Assembly (NCBI GenBank): GCA_947454585.1
Contig: CANGML010000138.1
Location: 1 to 5,243 of the forward strand
Direction: 5' to 3'
Length of the DNA: 5,243 bases
DNA from: Comamonadaceae bacterium
Lineage (GTDB): Bacteria; Pseudomonadota; Gammaproteobacteria; Burkholderiales; Burkholderiaceae_C
The first letter of the stretch is position 1, and every line of letters begins with the position of its first letter. This document shows positions 1 to 5,243 of the stretch, piece after piece. The notes under the pieces are model-generated. The model did not search any database. It was not told where the DNA came from and was given only the letters and a program-made list of their open reading frames with translations. A program made the position numbers and the translations under genes.

Positions 1-1083
1 GATCGCTTGCCCGGTTGTGGGGTCGGGCCCGGACGCCCGCAGCTCGGCGTGAAGCCCGCGGCTGCCCTTGCCGCGCTGGCCGATGCCGGTGCGAGCCAAT
101 GGGCCACCTTGGTGATGGCGCCGCATGCGTGCGGGGCGACAGCACAGAACCCACATTTCGAGCGATGCGTGAACCCTCTAGACAGCGAGGCGGCTTTGGG
201 GGGCTCCTCCAGTGGCTCAGCGGTGGCGGTGGCCTCGGGTATGACCTATGCGGCGTTGGGCACCGACACCGCAGGCTCAGTGCGCATCCCTGCCGCGACT
301 TGCGGCTTGATTGGCCTCAAAACCACACATGGCGCGGTCAGCACAGAAGGTTGCGCGCCGTTGGCACCCTCGTTGGACAGCATCGGTGTCTTGAGTCGCT
401 ACGCAGAAGATGCGCGCCAAATTTGGCAGGCACTCTGTCCTCAAGCGACGCATGCTGCCGCGTGGTCAGCGCACACGGTTGGCGATTGGCGCTGTCAGCT
501 CTGGCTGCCTCAGACGGGGGTTGATCCCGAGGTTGCTCACGCCATTCGCGCATGGGTGGCGCAGTGCGGCCTGCAGGCCTCTCCCGTGGACTTGGCGGCC
601 GAGTTTGAGCCACTCAACAGACATGCGCAACGCGTGTTGTTTTTTGAGACCGCACAGACGCACCGCGCCGACCTGTTGGCCGGTCAAGCTGATCCTGCGG
701 TGCAACCCATCGGCATGATGGGTTTGGCGATCCCTGAAGCTTGGTACCAGGAGTCCTTGGCCTTGCGCGCCCCGTTGTTAGCGCAATTTGTCGAACGTCA
801 TTTCTCGCAAGCTGAGTTGTTGATCTTGCCCGCCTTGGGCTGCTTGCTGCCCGATTGGCAGACGGTGGCGGTGGGGCATCCCGCGTTTGATCGTCAGCGT
901 TTAGCCGCCATGCATGCGTTCATGGGCTTTGTGAATTATTTGGGCTTGCCTGCGTTGACCCTGCCCATCGCCCGCGATGCCAAGCAGCGGCCCATTTGTG
1001 TACAGGTGTTGGCGCGTCCTTTCGCCGAGCATCGTTTGTTGGACTTCGCAGCCCACGTCGAATTGAAAGATCGGATTTTTTAA
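1..1083 (+). CDS. Amidase-signature family hydrolase, 5'-truncated by window edge
   Basis: Probable amidase (amidohydrolase acting on a carboxamide to give acid plus ammonia or amine), likely cytosolic because no export signal is visible in the part present. The frame is open from base 1, giving 360 codons; usual family length is about 430-500, so roughly the first 80-100 residues are missing. Visible signature, numbered from base 1: GGSSSGS at 67-73, with S69 aligning to the cis-serine, and [12 protein letters not shown] at 87-98, with S93 as the acyl-enzyme nucleophile. The 24-residue spacing S69-S93 matches fatty acid amide hydrolase S217/S241. The catalytic lysine normally lies about 75 residues before the cis-serine, just outside the window. 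The C-terminal [10 protein letters not shown] segment is also typical. The usual GG before the nucleophile is AG here. The stop codon is followed after 2 nt by the CoA-transferase, suggesting one operon. The substrate is unknown; amidotransferase GatA is less likely in this catabolic context. Confidence 0.92.
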   Translation, partial: DRLPGCGVGPGRPQLGVKPAAALAALADAGASQWATLVMAPHACGATAQNPHFERCVNPLDSEAALGGSSSGSAVAVASGMTYAALGTDTAGSVRIPAATCGLIGLKTTHGAVSTEGCAPLAPSLDSIGVLSRYAEDARQIWQALCPQATHAAAWSAHTVGDWRCQLWLPQTGVDPEVAHAIRAWVAQCGLQASPVDLAAEFEPLNRHAQRVLFFETAQTHRADLLAGQADPAVQPIGMMGLAIPEAWYQESLALRAPLLAQFVERHFSQAELLILPALGCLLPDWQTVAVGHPAFDRQRLAAMHAFMGFVNYLGLPALTLPIARDAKQRPICVQVLARPFAEHRLLDFAAHVELKDRIF

Positions 1084-1085
1084 CC

Positions 1086-2282
1086 ATGCCCAAAATACAA
1101 GCTTCCAGTGCGCTCGCGCGCTTCAAGGTGATCGACTTGTCCCGCGTTCGTGCGGGCCCCAATTGCGTGCGCATCTTGACCGACTTTGGCGCCGATGTGA
1201 TTCGTGTCGAGCCGCCCCCCGGTGTCGACCCCAACGAGGCCATGTTTGCCGCCAACCGAAAGGGCGGCGACTTTCAAAACATCAACCGCAACAAACGCTC
1301 GATGACGCTGAACCTCAAGAAGCCAGGCGCCAAGGCCGTGCTGATGCGCTTGATCGCCGATGCCGATGTGGTGGTCGAGAACTGGCGCCCCGACGTGAAA
1401 AACAAACTGGGCCTCGACTACGCGTCGCTCGCCGCAGTGAACCCACGCATCATCTTGGCCAGCATTTCGGGCTTTGGTCAGGATGGCCCCTATTCATGGC
1501 GCCCTGGTTTCGATCAAATCATTCAAGGCATGGGTGGTTTGATGAGCGTCACGGGCGAAGCCGAGCACGGCCCCGTTCGCGCCGGTTTGGCCGTGGCTGA
1601 TTTGAGTGCGGGTCTTTATTGCGCCTTGGGAATTTTGGTCGCCTTGTTGGAGCGCGAAGTGTCGGGCAAAGGTCAGTGGGTGCACAGCTCGTTGTTGCAT
1701 TCTCAAATCGCCATGATGGATTTTCAAATGGCGCGTTACCTCAATGACAACGATGTGCCCGTGCAAGTGGGCAACAACCACCCGACCAGCTCACCCATGG
1801 GCTTGTTCGATGCCAATGACGGTTGCTTCAACTTGGGCGCTTCAGGGGAGGGCAACTGGAAACGCTTTTGCGATGCGCTGAACAAGCCCGATTGGTATGC
1901 CGACCCCGAGTTCCAGACCGAGCCATTGCGTGTGGTGCACCGCGAGCGTTTGAATGCACAAATTGCAGCAGAGTTCAAAAACAACACCGTCAAGCATTGG
2001 GTGGATTTGCTCAACGAGGTGGGTGTGCCCGCGGGTCCGGTGTACACCGTGCCGCAAGTGTTTGAGGATGAACAAGTCAAACACCTGCAAGTCACCGAGA
2101 CCTTGATGACCAACTTTGGCAAAGAGATGGCCTACATCACCCAACCCGTGGTGCTAGAGCGCACGCCTTCCAAGGTGGTGGCACCCGCGCCGGGTTGGGG
2201 TGAGCACACCGATGAAGTGCTGCGCGAGGCGGGCTACTCGGAAGCCGAGATTCAACAATTTCACACACAAGAGGTGGTCTAA
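1086..2282 (+). CDS. Family III (CaiB/BaiF-type) CoA-transferase
   Basis: 398-residue enzyme that moves coenzyme A between carboxylic acids, probably activating the acid made or imported by this cluster. Length fits the family (about 380-430). The N-terminus (residues 12-43) has the family pattern FKVIDLSRVRAGPN, then TDFGADVIRVEPP. The middle carries ENWRPDVKNKLGLDY and ISGFGQDGPYSWRPGFD, then PVRAGLAVADLSAG; D172 in VADLSAG aligns with the catalytic aspartate that forms the acyl anhydride in formyl-CoA transferase (D169). The C-terminal part has VGVPAGPVYTVPQVFEDEQV, the usual closing motif. The ATG at 1086 is chosen because the family pattern begins just after it; the frame is open further upstream, but that stretch lies inside the amidase. 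No convincing ribosome site precedes it, which suggests translational coupling to the amidase, 2 nt upstream. Succinyl-, formyl- and carnitine-type donors cannot be told apart from sequence alone. Confidence 0.95.
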   Translation: MPKIQASSALARFKVIDLSRVRAGPNCVRILTDFGADVIRVEPPPGVDPNEAMFAANRKGGDFQNINRNKRSMTLNLKKPGAKAVLMRLIADADVVVENWRPDVKNKLGLDYASLAAVNPRIILASISGFGQDGPYSWRPGFDQIIQGMGGLMSVTGEAEHGPVRAGLAVADLSAGLYCALGILVALLEREVSGKGQWVHSSLLHSQIAMMDFQMARYLNDNDVPVQVGNNHPTSSPMGLFDANDGCFNLGASGEGNWKRFCDALNKPDWYADPEFQTEPLRVVHRERLNAQIAAEFKNNTVKHWVDLLNEVGVPAGPVYTVPQVFEDEQVKHLQVTETLMTNFGKEMAYITQPVVLERTPSKVVAPAPGWGEHTDEVLREAGYSEAEIQQFHTQEVV

Positions 2283-2284
2283 GT

Positions 2285-3058
2285 ATGGGTGCGATACATC
2301 TCACACAAGAGCAGCACGTCGCGCGCGTCACGATCGACGATGCCGAACGCTACAACGCCATGAGCCTGTCCATGTGGATCGCGCTCAAGCAAGCGTTTGA
2401 CAGCATTGAGGCCAACCTCGACATTCGTGCCGTGATCCTGCGTGGTGCCGGTGAGAAGGCTTTTGTCTCAGGCGCCAACATCAGCGAGTTTGAAACGCAG
2501 CGCAATTCCGAAGCCTCGGTGGCGCACTACAACCACAGTGTGGCGCAGGCGCAAGAGGCCATCACCCGTTGCCGTGTGCCCGTGATCGCCGCGATCAGTG
2601 GCATTTGCTATGGCGGCGGATTGGGCTTGGCACTCAGCTGCGATTTGCGTTACGCCAGCCCGGCCTCTAAATTCCGCATGCCCGCCGCGCGCTTAGGTCT
2701 TGGCTATGGCTACCGTGGCATGAAAAGCATTGTCCAAAACTTGGGACCAACAGCGGCGGCTGAAGCCTTTTACACCGCCAAGGTCTATGTCGCGCCAGAG
2801 GCGGCACACATCGGAATTGTCAATTCGATCCACGACGATGTGTTTGCGCACAGCGACGAGGTGGCCCTGCAAATTGCACAAAATGCACCGCTCACCGTGC
2901 AAGCCGCCAAGCAAGCCATGCGCTGCATTGCGGATGATGACAGCTCACAAATAGCGCGCATTGACCAAGCCGTGGACATCTGTTTCAAAAGCAGCGACTA
3001 CGCGGAGGGGCGAAGTGCTTTTGCCGAGAAACGACTGCCGCAGTTCACCGGCCGCTAA
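2285..3058 (+). CDS. Crotonase-superfamily protein (enoyl-CoA hydratase/isomerase-like) lacking both catalytic glutamates
   Basis: 257-residue crotonase-fold protein, normal family length, expected to bind an acyl-CoA in the cytosol. The oxyanion-hole elements are present: SGANISEF (62-69, with A64 giving one backbone NH) and ISGICYGGGLGLA (104-116, with G111 giving the other). Ungapped alignment with rat mitochondrial enoyl-CoA hydratase across CYGGGLGLALSCDLRYA and KFRMPAARLGLGYG puts G114 where E144 should be and A134 where E164 should be. Ordinary hydration of a 2-enoyl-CoA by the two-glutamate mechanism is therefore not supported. Crotonase relatives also do isomerisation, decarboxylation, thioester hydrolysis and C-C bond cleavage using other residues, so the reaction is open. 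The gene starts 2 nt after the CoA-transferase stop, with an AGAGGT ribosome site at 2270-2275 inside that gene's end, and probably acts on the thioester made by it. Confidence 0.93.
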   Translation: MGAIHLTQEQHVARVTIDDAERYNAMSLSMWIALKQAFDSIEANLDIRAVILRGAGEKAFVSGANISEFETQRNSEASVAHYNHSVAQAQEAITRCRVPVIAAISGICYGGGLGLALSCDLRYASPASKFRMPAARLGLGYGYRGMKSIVQNLGPTAAAEAFYTAKVYVAPEAAHIGIVNSIHDDVFAHSDEVALQIAQNAPLTVQAAKQAMRCIADDDSSQIARIDQAVDICFKSSDYAEGRSAFAEKRLPQFTGR

Positions 3059-3073
3059 GGCGGTTTTATTTTT
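3050..3073 (+). terminator. Candidate weak intrinsic terminator overlapping the crotonase stop codon
   Basis: CCGC (3052-3055) pairs with GCGG (3060-3063) around a TAAG loop that contains the stop codon. Two G-U pairs (3050-3051 with 3064-3065) can extend the stem. The T-rich run TTTTATTTTT (3064-3073) follows directly. The stem is short, so it may only partly terminate or may act in mRNA processing. Confidence 0.4.
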
Positions 3074-3103
3074 CACCGACAACCCTCTACGAAAGCAACC
3101 CCC

Positions 3104-3826
3104 ATGACCCTCTCTCTGCAAGGCAAAGTCGTTTTGATCACCGGTGCATCGGCTGGCATTGGCCGTGCCACCGCCATGACCTTGGGGCATATGGGCGCAC
3201 AGATCATTGCGCTCGGACGTCGCGAAGAGGCGCTCCAACAATTGCAAGCGGCATTGCCTGCTGGGGCGGTGCGCATTCTGGTGGGCGACCTGAATGATGA
3301 TGCCTACCTCCAACAAGTCGAAGCCATCGCCCCCGAGGTCGATGTGTTTGTCAACAACGCGGGCGTGTTGCGTTATGCGCCGCTGTTGGAGTTGTCGCCT
3401 GAAGACTGTGAATGGATGTTCCAGACCAACGTGTTGGCCTCACTCAAAGTCACGCAAATTTTGGGCCGCGCCATGGTGGCGCGCAAAGCTGGGCACATGG
3501 TGTTCATGACCTCGATTGCGGCGCGTGAGGTGTACCGCTTGGCCTCGGTGTACTGCGCGACCAAGCATGCCTTGTCTGCCTTGGCGCGTTCATTCCGCTT
3601 AGAACTGCAAGGCTTTGGCATCAAGGTGACAGAGGTTGCGCCCGGCATGGTGGACACTGACATTCGCACAGGCAGCGACCATCCCGATGTGTTGGCTGCT
3701 GTCGCCGTTCGTAAATTCAAAGCCTTGACCGCGCAAGAAGTGGCCGATGCCGTGGCTTACGCGGTCACGGCCAATCCCAATTGCTGCCCTGACTTGATTG
3801 AGTTGCGCCCCCAGGGCTCGGCCTGA
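3104..3826 (+). CDS. Short-chain dehydrogenase/reductase (classical SDR, YdfG-like)
   Basis: 240-residue NAD(P)-dependent oxidoreductase of the classical SDR family, soluble, interconverting a hydroxyl and a carbonyl on an unknown substrate. All core motifs are present: dinucleotide-binding TGASAGIG (13-20), GDLND (61-65) for the adenine ring, NNAG (84-87), and the catalytic tetrad N109, S137, Y150, K154 (YCATK, with serine 13 residues before tyrosine as usual). The PG pair at 180-181 follows the last strand. The second strand ends IALGRR (35-40); basic residues here usually favour NADP(H). The C-terminal half (VTEVAPGMVDTDIR, LTAQEVADAVAYAV) recalls YdfG-type 3-hydroxy-acid dehydrogenases, so a hydroxy acid or its semialdehyde is a reasonable guess. 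It lies 45 nt after the crotonase gene. The ribosome site is weak (GAAAG at 3091-3095). A hairpin overlaps its stop codon. Confidence 0.95.
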   Translation: MTLSLQGKVVLITGASAGIGRATAMTLGHMGAQIIALGRREEALQQLQAALPAGAVRILVGDLNDDAYLQQVEAIAPEVDVFVNNAGVLRYAPLLELSPEDCEWMFQTNVLASLKVTQILGRAMVARKAGHMVFMTSIAAREVYRLASVYCATKHALSALARSFRLELQGFGIKVTEVAPGMVDTDIRTGSDHPDVLAAVAVRKFKALTAQEVADAVAYAVTANPNCCPDLIELRPQGSA

Positions 3827-3842
3827 GCTTGGTTTGATTTTT
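3811..3842 (+). terminator. Candidate intrinsic terminator at the end of the SDR gene
   Basis: CCAGGGCTC (3811-3819) pairs with GAGCTTGG (3825-3832): eight pairs including one G-U, one bulged G, and a five-base loop GGCCT. The T-rich run TTTGATTTTT (3833-3842) follows at once. The SDR stop codon (3824-3826) spans the loop and the start of the 3' arm. Only 22 nt separate the T run from the cupin start, leaving little room for a new promoter, so partial readthrough or 3'-end protection is also plausible. No folding energy was computed. Confidence 0.5.
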
Positions 3843-3852
3843 GTAAACACAG

Positions 3853-3857
3853 AAGGA
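3853..3857 (+). promoter_or_regulatory. Ribosome binding site of the cupin gene (decides between two ATGs)
   Basis: AAGGA lies 4 nt before the ATG at 3862 and 7 nt before the ATG at 3865. The 7-nt spacing is closer to the usual optimum, so 3865 is preferred; the two starts differ by one methionine only. A third ATG at 3858 is out of frame and overlaps the site. Confidence 0.6.
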
Positions 3858-3864
3858 ATGCATG

Positions 3865-4395
3865 ATGGCCACCGCTAAAAAATCTGTCCCTGTTAAGAAG
3901 GCAGCGCCTGCAAAGAAAACCGTCCCTGCCAAGAAATCTGCGCCAGGCAAGAAAGTTGCCGCAGCTAAAACGGCCAAGTCGAGCAAGCCTGGTAAGCCAC
4001 CCGTTGTGAAGTGGGGGCCGCAAAAATTCGTGGTCAGCCATCTGAAGGACGCCGACTTCAAAACCGGTTTGCGCTCGTATGCCAAATACCGTGACTTGGG
4101 GATGACCGAAGCCACGGGCGGCGCGGCGCAAGCCCATGTGATCCGCTTGGTGGGTGACTGTGATCCGAAGGTCGTGGCCATCCCGCATTACCACGGTGTG
4201 CAGTTTCAGATGCTTTACATGCTGAAGGGCTGGATGGTGGGTGAGTACGAAGGCCAAGGCAAGATCAAGATGAAAGCCGGCTCTTGCTGGTTACAGCCCC
4301 ATGGCATTCGCCACACCGTGCTGGACTACTCACCCGATTGCGAAATGGTAGAAATTATTCTGCCTGGCAAATTTGAAACTGTCGTCCTCGACTAA
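3865..4395 (+). CDS. Cupin-domain protein with lysine-rich N-terminal repeat tail
   Basis: 176-residue protein in two parts. Residues 5-34 are a low-complexity basic tail built from a KKxxPx hexad (KKSVPV, KKAAPA, KKTVPA, KKSAPG, then degenerate KKVAAA), likely disordered and resembling histone H1-like tails. From about residue 50 a single cupin domain follows. Motif 1 fits HxH(x)4Q(x)6G: H108, H110, Q115 and G122; Q115 replaces the usual glutamate ligand. Motif 2 fits G(x)5PxG(x)2H(x)3D: G139, P145, G147, H150, with D154 instead of asparagine. Three histidines remain, so metal binding is plausible. Its role in the cluster is not recognised: a small metal-dependent enzyme, a ligand sensor, or an accessory binding protein are all possible. 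It sits between the catabolic enzymes and the transporter. The ATG at 3862 is an alternative start, one residue longer. Confidence 0.87.
   Translation: MATAKKSVPVKKAAPAKKTVPAKKSAPGKKVAAAKTAKSSKPGKPPVVKWGPQKFVVSHLKDADFKTGLRSYAKYRDLGMTEATGGAAQAHVIRLVGDCDPKVVAIPHYHGVQFQMLYMLKGWMVGEYEGQGKIKMKAGSCWLQPHGIRHTVLDYSPDCEMVEIILPGKFETVVLD
3877..3966 (+). repeat. Five 18-bp in-frame tandem units encoding KKxxPx hexads
   Basis: Units start at 3877, 3895, 3913, 3931 and 3949, each opening with two lysine codons (AAA or AAG). The first four keep proline at position 5; the fifth is degenerate and a decayed sixth (KTAKSS) follows. The DNA copies differ at many synonymous sites, so the repeat is kept at protein level and is not a recent DNA duplication. 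Confidence 0.8.
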
Positions 4396-4400
4396 AGGAG
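4394..4400 (+). promoter_or_regulatory. Strong Shine-Dalgarno for the permease, overlapping the cupin stop
   Basis: AAAGGAG overlaps the cupin TAA (4393-4395) and ends 5 nt before the GTG at 4406. It decides the permease start in favour of this GTG over an upstream in-frame TTG at 4373, and suggests translational coupling with the cupin gene. Confidence 0.8.
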
Positions 4401-4405
4401 CTGTT

Positions 4406-5194
4406 GTGAAAAATCGTAGCTTGTTGAGTGTGTTGGTGCCGTTGGCCTTGTTGGTCGTTTGGCAAGTTGTGGGCAGTCAGCCTGGCATGCAAGCCATGTT
4501 GCCAACGCCTTGGCGCGTGGTCATCGCTTGGAACGATTGGATGTTTGGACAATCCACCGGCATGGGGCTGAACCCCTATCTGGGCACCTGGTGGGCCAAC
4601 GTCGAATACTCTGGCACGCGTGTCGTGGCTGGATTCGCTCTGTCGATGGTGATCGCGATTCCCTTGGGGCTGTTGATCGGCTGGAGCCGTCGCCTGTCGG
4701 TGCTGATCGATCCGATGATTCAGATGTTCCGCCCCATCCCCATCACGGCGTGGTTGCCGTTTTCGATTGCGGCCTTCGGCATCACCAACATGGGCTCGAT
4801 CTCGCTGATTTTTCTGGGTGGCTTTTTCGCCATTGTGGTGAACGCCACGCAAGGTGCGCGCGATGTCGATAAAAACTTGGTGCGCGCGGCGCTGATGATG
4901 GGTGCTTCACCTTGGGTCTTGCTTAAGCGTGTGGTGCTGCCTGCCGCTTTGCCCAACATTTTCACGGGCATGCGCATCGGCTTGGGCATTGCATGGACGG
5001 CTGTGGTGGCGGCTGAAATGGTGGCCGTGAAGTCGGGCTTGGGCTATGTGCTGTGGGATGCCTACTACGTGGGCCGCATGGACATCGTGTTTGCCGACAT
5101 GGCGTCTATCGGCCTGATGGGTTTCTTGAGTGATCGTCTCATCATTTGGATTGAGCGTCATGTTCTCAAGTGGCGCCTGCTGCAAAACCATTGA
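4406..5194 (+). CDS. ABC transporter permease, NitT/TauT (NrtB/SsuC/TauC-like) family
   Basis: 262-residue inner-membrane subunit of an ABC importer; SsuC and TauC are of similar size. An N-terminal membrane segment (about residues 5-22) is followed by a periplasmic stretch and hydrophobic segments at about 72-93, 112-126, 130-147, 189-207 and 229-247. The cytoplasmic EAA loop that docks on the ATPase is visible at 160-188: RAALMMGAS, then VVLPAALPNIFTG (EAA is RAA here). RPIPITAWLPFSIAAFG (109-125) and VVAAEMVAVKSGLGYVLWDA (200-219) are typical of the nitrate/taurine/aliphatic sulfonate group. Family members import small anions or organic acids with a periplasmic binding protein and an ATPase. 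The GTG start is set by the strong ribosome site 5 nt upstream. It lies 10 nt after the cupin gene and 17 nt before the next start, so it is in the same transcript. The substrate is unknown; the enzymes upstream suggest an organic compound, not nitrate. Confidence 0.93.
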   Translation: MKNRSLLSVLVPLALLVVWQVVGSQPGMQAMLPTPWRVVIAWNDWMFGQSTGMGLNPYLGTWWANVEYSGTRVVAGFALSMVIAIPLGLLIGWSRRLSVLIDPMIQMFRPIPITAWLPFSIAAFGITNMGSISLIFLGGFFAIVVNATQGARDVDKNLVRAALMMGASPWVLLKRVVLPAALPNIFTGMRIGLGIAWTAVVAAEMVAVKSGLGYVLWDAYYVGRMDIVFADMASIGLMGFLSDRLIIWIERHVLKWRLLQNH

Positions 5195-5200
5195 TTCCTT

Positions 5201-5205
5201 GAGGA
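5201..5205 (+). promoter_or_regulatory. Ribosome binding site of the last, partial gene
   Basis: GAGGA ends 6 nt before the ATG at 5212, good spacing, and supports that ATG as a real start although only 10 codons are visible. Confidence 0.65.
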
Positions 5206-5211
5206 CACCTT

Positions 5212-5243
5212 ATGTCACATATTCACATCGACCAACTTTATAA
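5212..5243 (+). CDS. Start of a gene, probably the ABC transporter ATP-binding subunit (3'-truncated)
   Basis: Only MSHIHIDQLY is visible before the window ends. The alternating hydrophobic opening (IHIDQLY) resembles the first beta strand of ABC ATPases, which usually read like I-x-I-x-x-L-x-K-x-Y. Position directly after a NitT/TauT permease, with a good ribosome site and a 17-nt gap, makes an SsuB/TauB/NrtD-like ATPase the best guess. No Walker motif is within the window, so the identification rests on context; a substrate-binding protein is less likely because no signal peptide begins here. Confidence 0.5.
   Translation, partial: MSHIHIDQLY

Noticed and set aside
15..524. Overlapping + frame of 169 residues inside the amidase
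   Set aside because: Arg- and Cys-rich out-of-frame translation of GC-rich coding DNA; the amidase signature is in the other frame.
996..1085. 30-residue N-terminal extension of the CoA-transferase
   Set aside because: It lies wholly inside the amidase coding region, has no family similarity, and the family pattern begins shortly after the ATG at 1086.
3044..3072. Possible promoter TTCACC, 17 nt, TATTTT before the SDR gene
   Set aside because: Each box matches only four of six consensus bases, and the -10 candidate lies in the T run of the hairpin, where such matches arise by chance.
3757..4257. Long antisense open frames opposite the cupin gene
   Set aside because: They mirror the lysine-rich repeat (AAG and AAA read as CTT and TTT) and the GC-rich codon pattern. 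They show no recognisable domain and overlap a gene with clear cupin motifs.
4373..4405. Upstream TTG start for the permease
   Set aside because: It would overlap the cupin end and add a polar leader; the strong AAAGGAG site points to the GTG at 4406.
4355..4852. 165-residue antisense open frame opposite the permease
   Set aside because: Composition is rich in His, Gln and Arg with no motif, and the sense strand encodes a clear ABC permease.

Overview
This window looks like part of a bacterial catabolic gene cluster with a transport system, all on the + strand. The DNA is GC-rich. Genes are tightly packed, TTG is used heavily for leucine, and the proteins resemble those of Burkholderiales (Comamonadaceae-like betaproteobacteria). 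That placement is an inference from style and has not been tested.

Layout. Positions 1-1083 hold the 3' part of an amidase-signature hydrolase; its N-terminus and catalytic lysine lie upstream of the window. After 2 nt comes a complete family III (CaiB/BaiF) CoA-transferase (1086-2282). After another 2 nt comes a crotonase-fold protein (2285-3058) that lacks both catalytic glutamates of true enoyl-CoA hydratases. A 45-nt gap with a terminator-like hairpin precedes a short-chain dehydrogenase/reductase (3104-3826). A second, better hairpin overlaps the end of that gene. Next is a small cupin protein with a lysine/alanine/proline repeat tail (3865-4395). A NitT/TauT-type ABC permease (4406-5194) follows, and then the first 10 codons of another gene (from 5212), probably the matching ABC ATPase.

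How the genes may work together (inference). An ABC importer brings in a small organic compound. The amidase releases a carboxylic acid from an amide. The CoA-transferase activates the acid to a thioester, and the crotonase-like protein and the SDR process the acyl-CoA or a derived alcohol or ketone. The cupin may be a small metal enzyme or a ligand-binding accessory protein. The substrate cannot be read from the sequence. No RNA genes, mobile elements, CRISPR arrays or long non-coding stretches were seen; the largest gap between genes is 45 nt.
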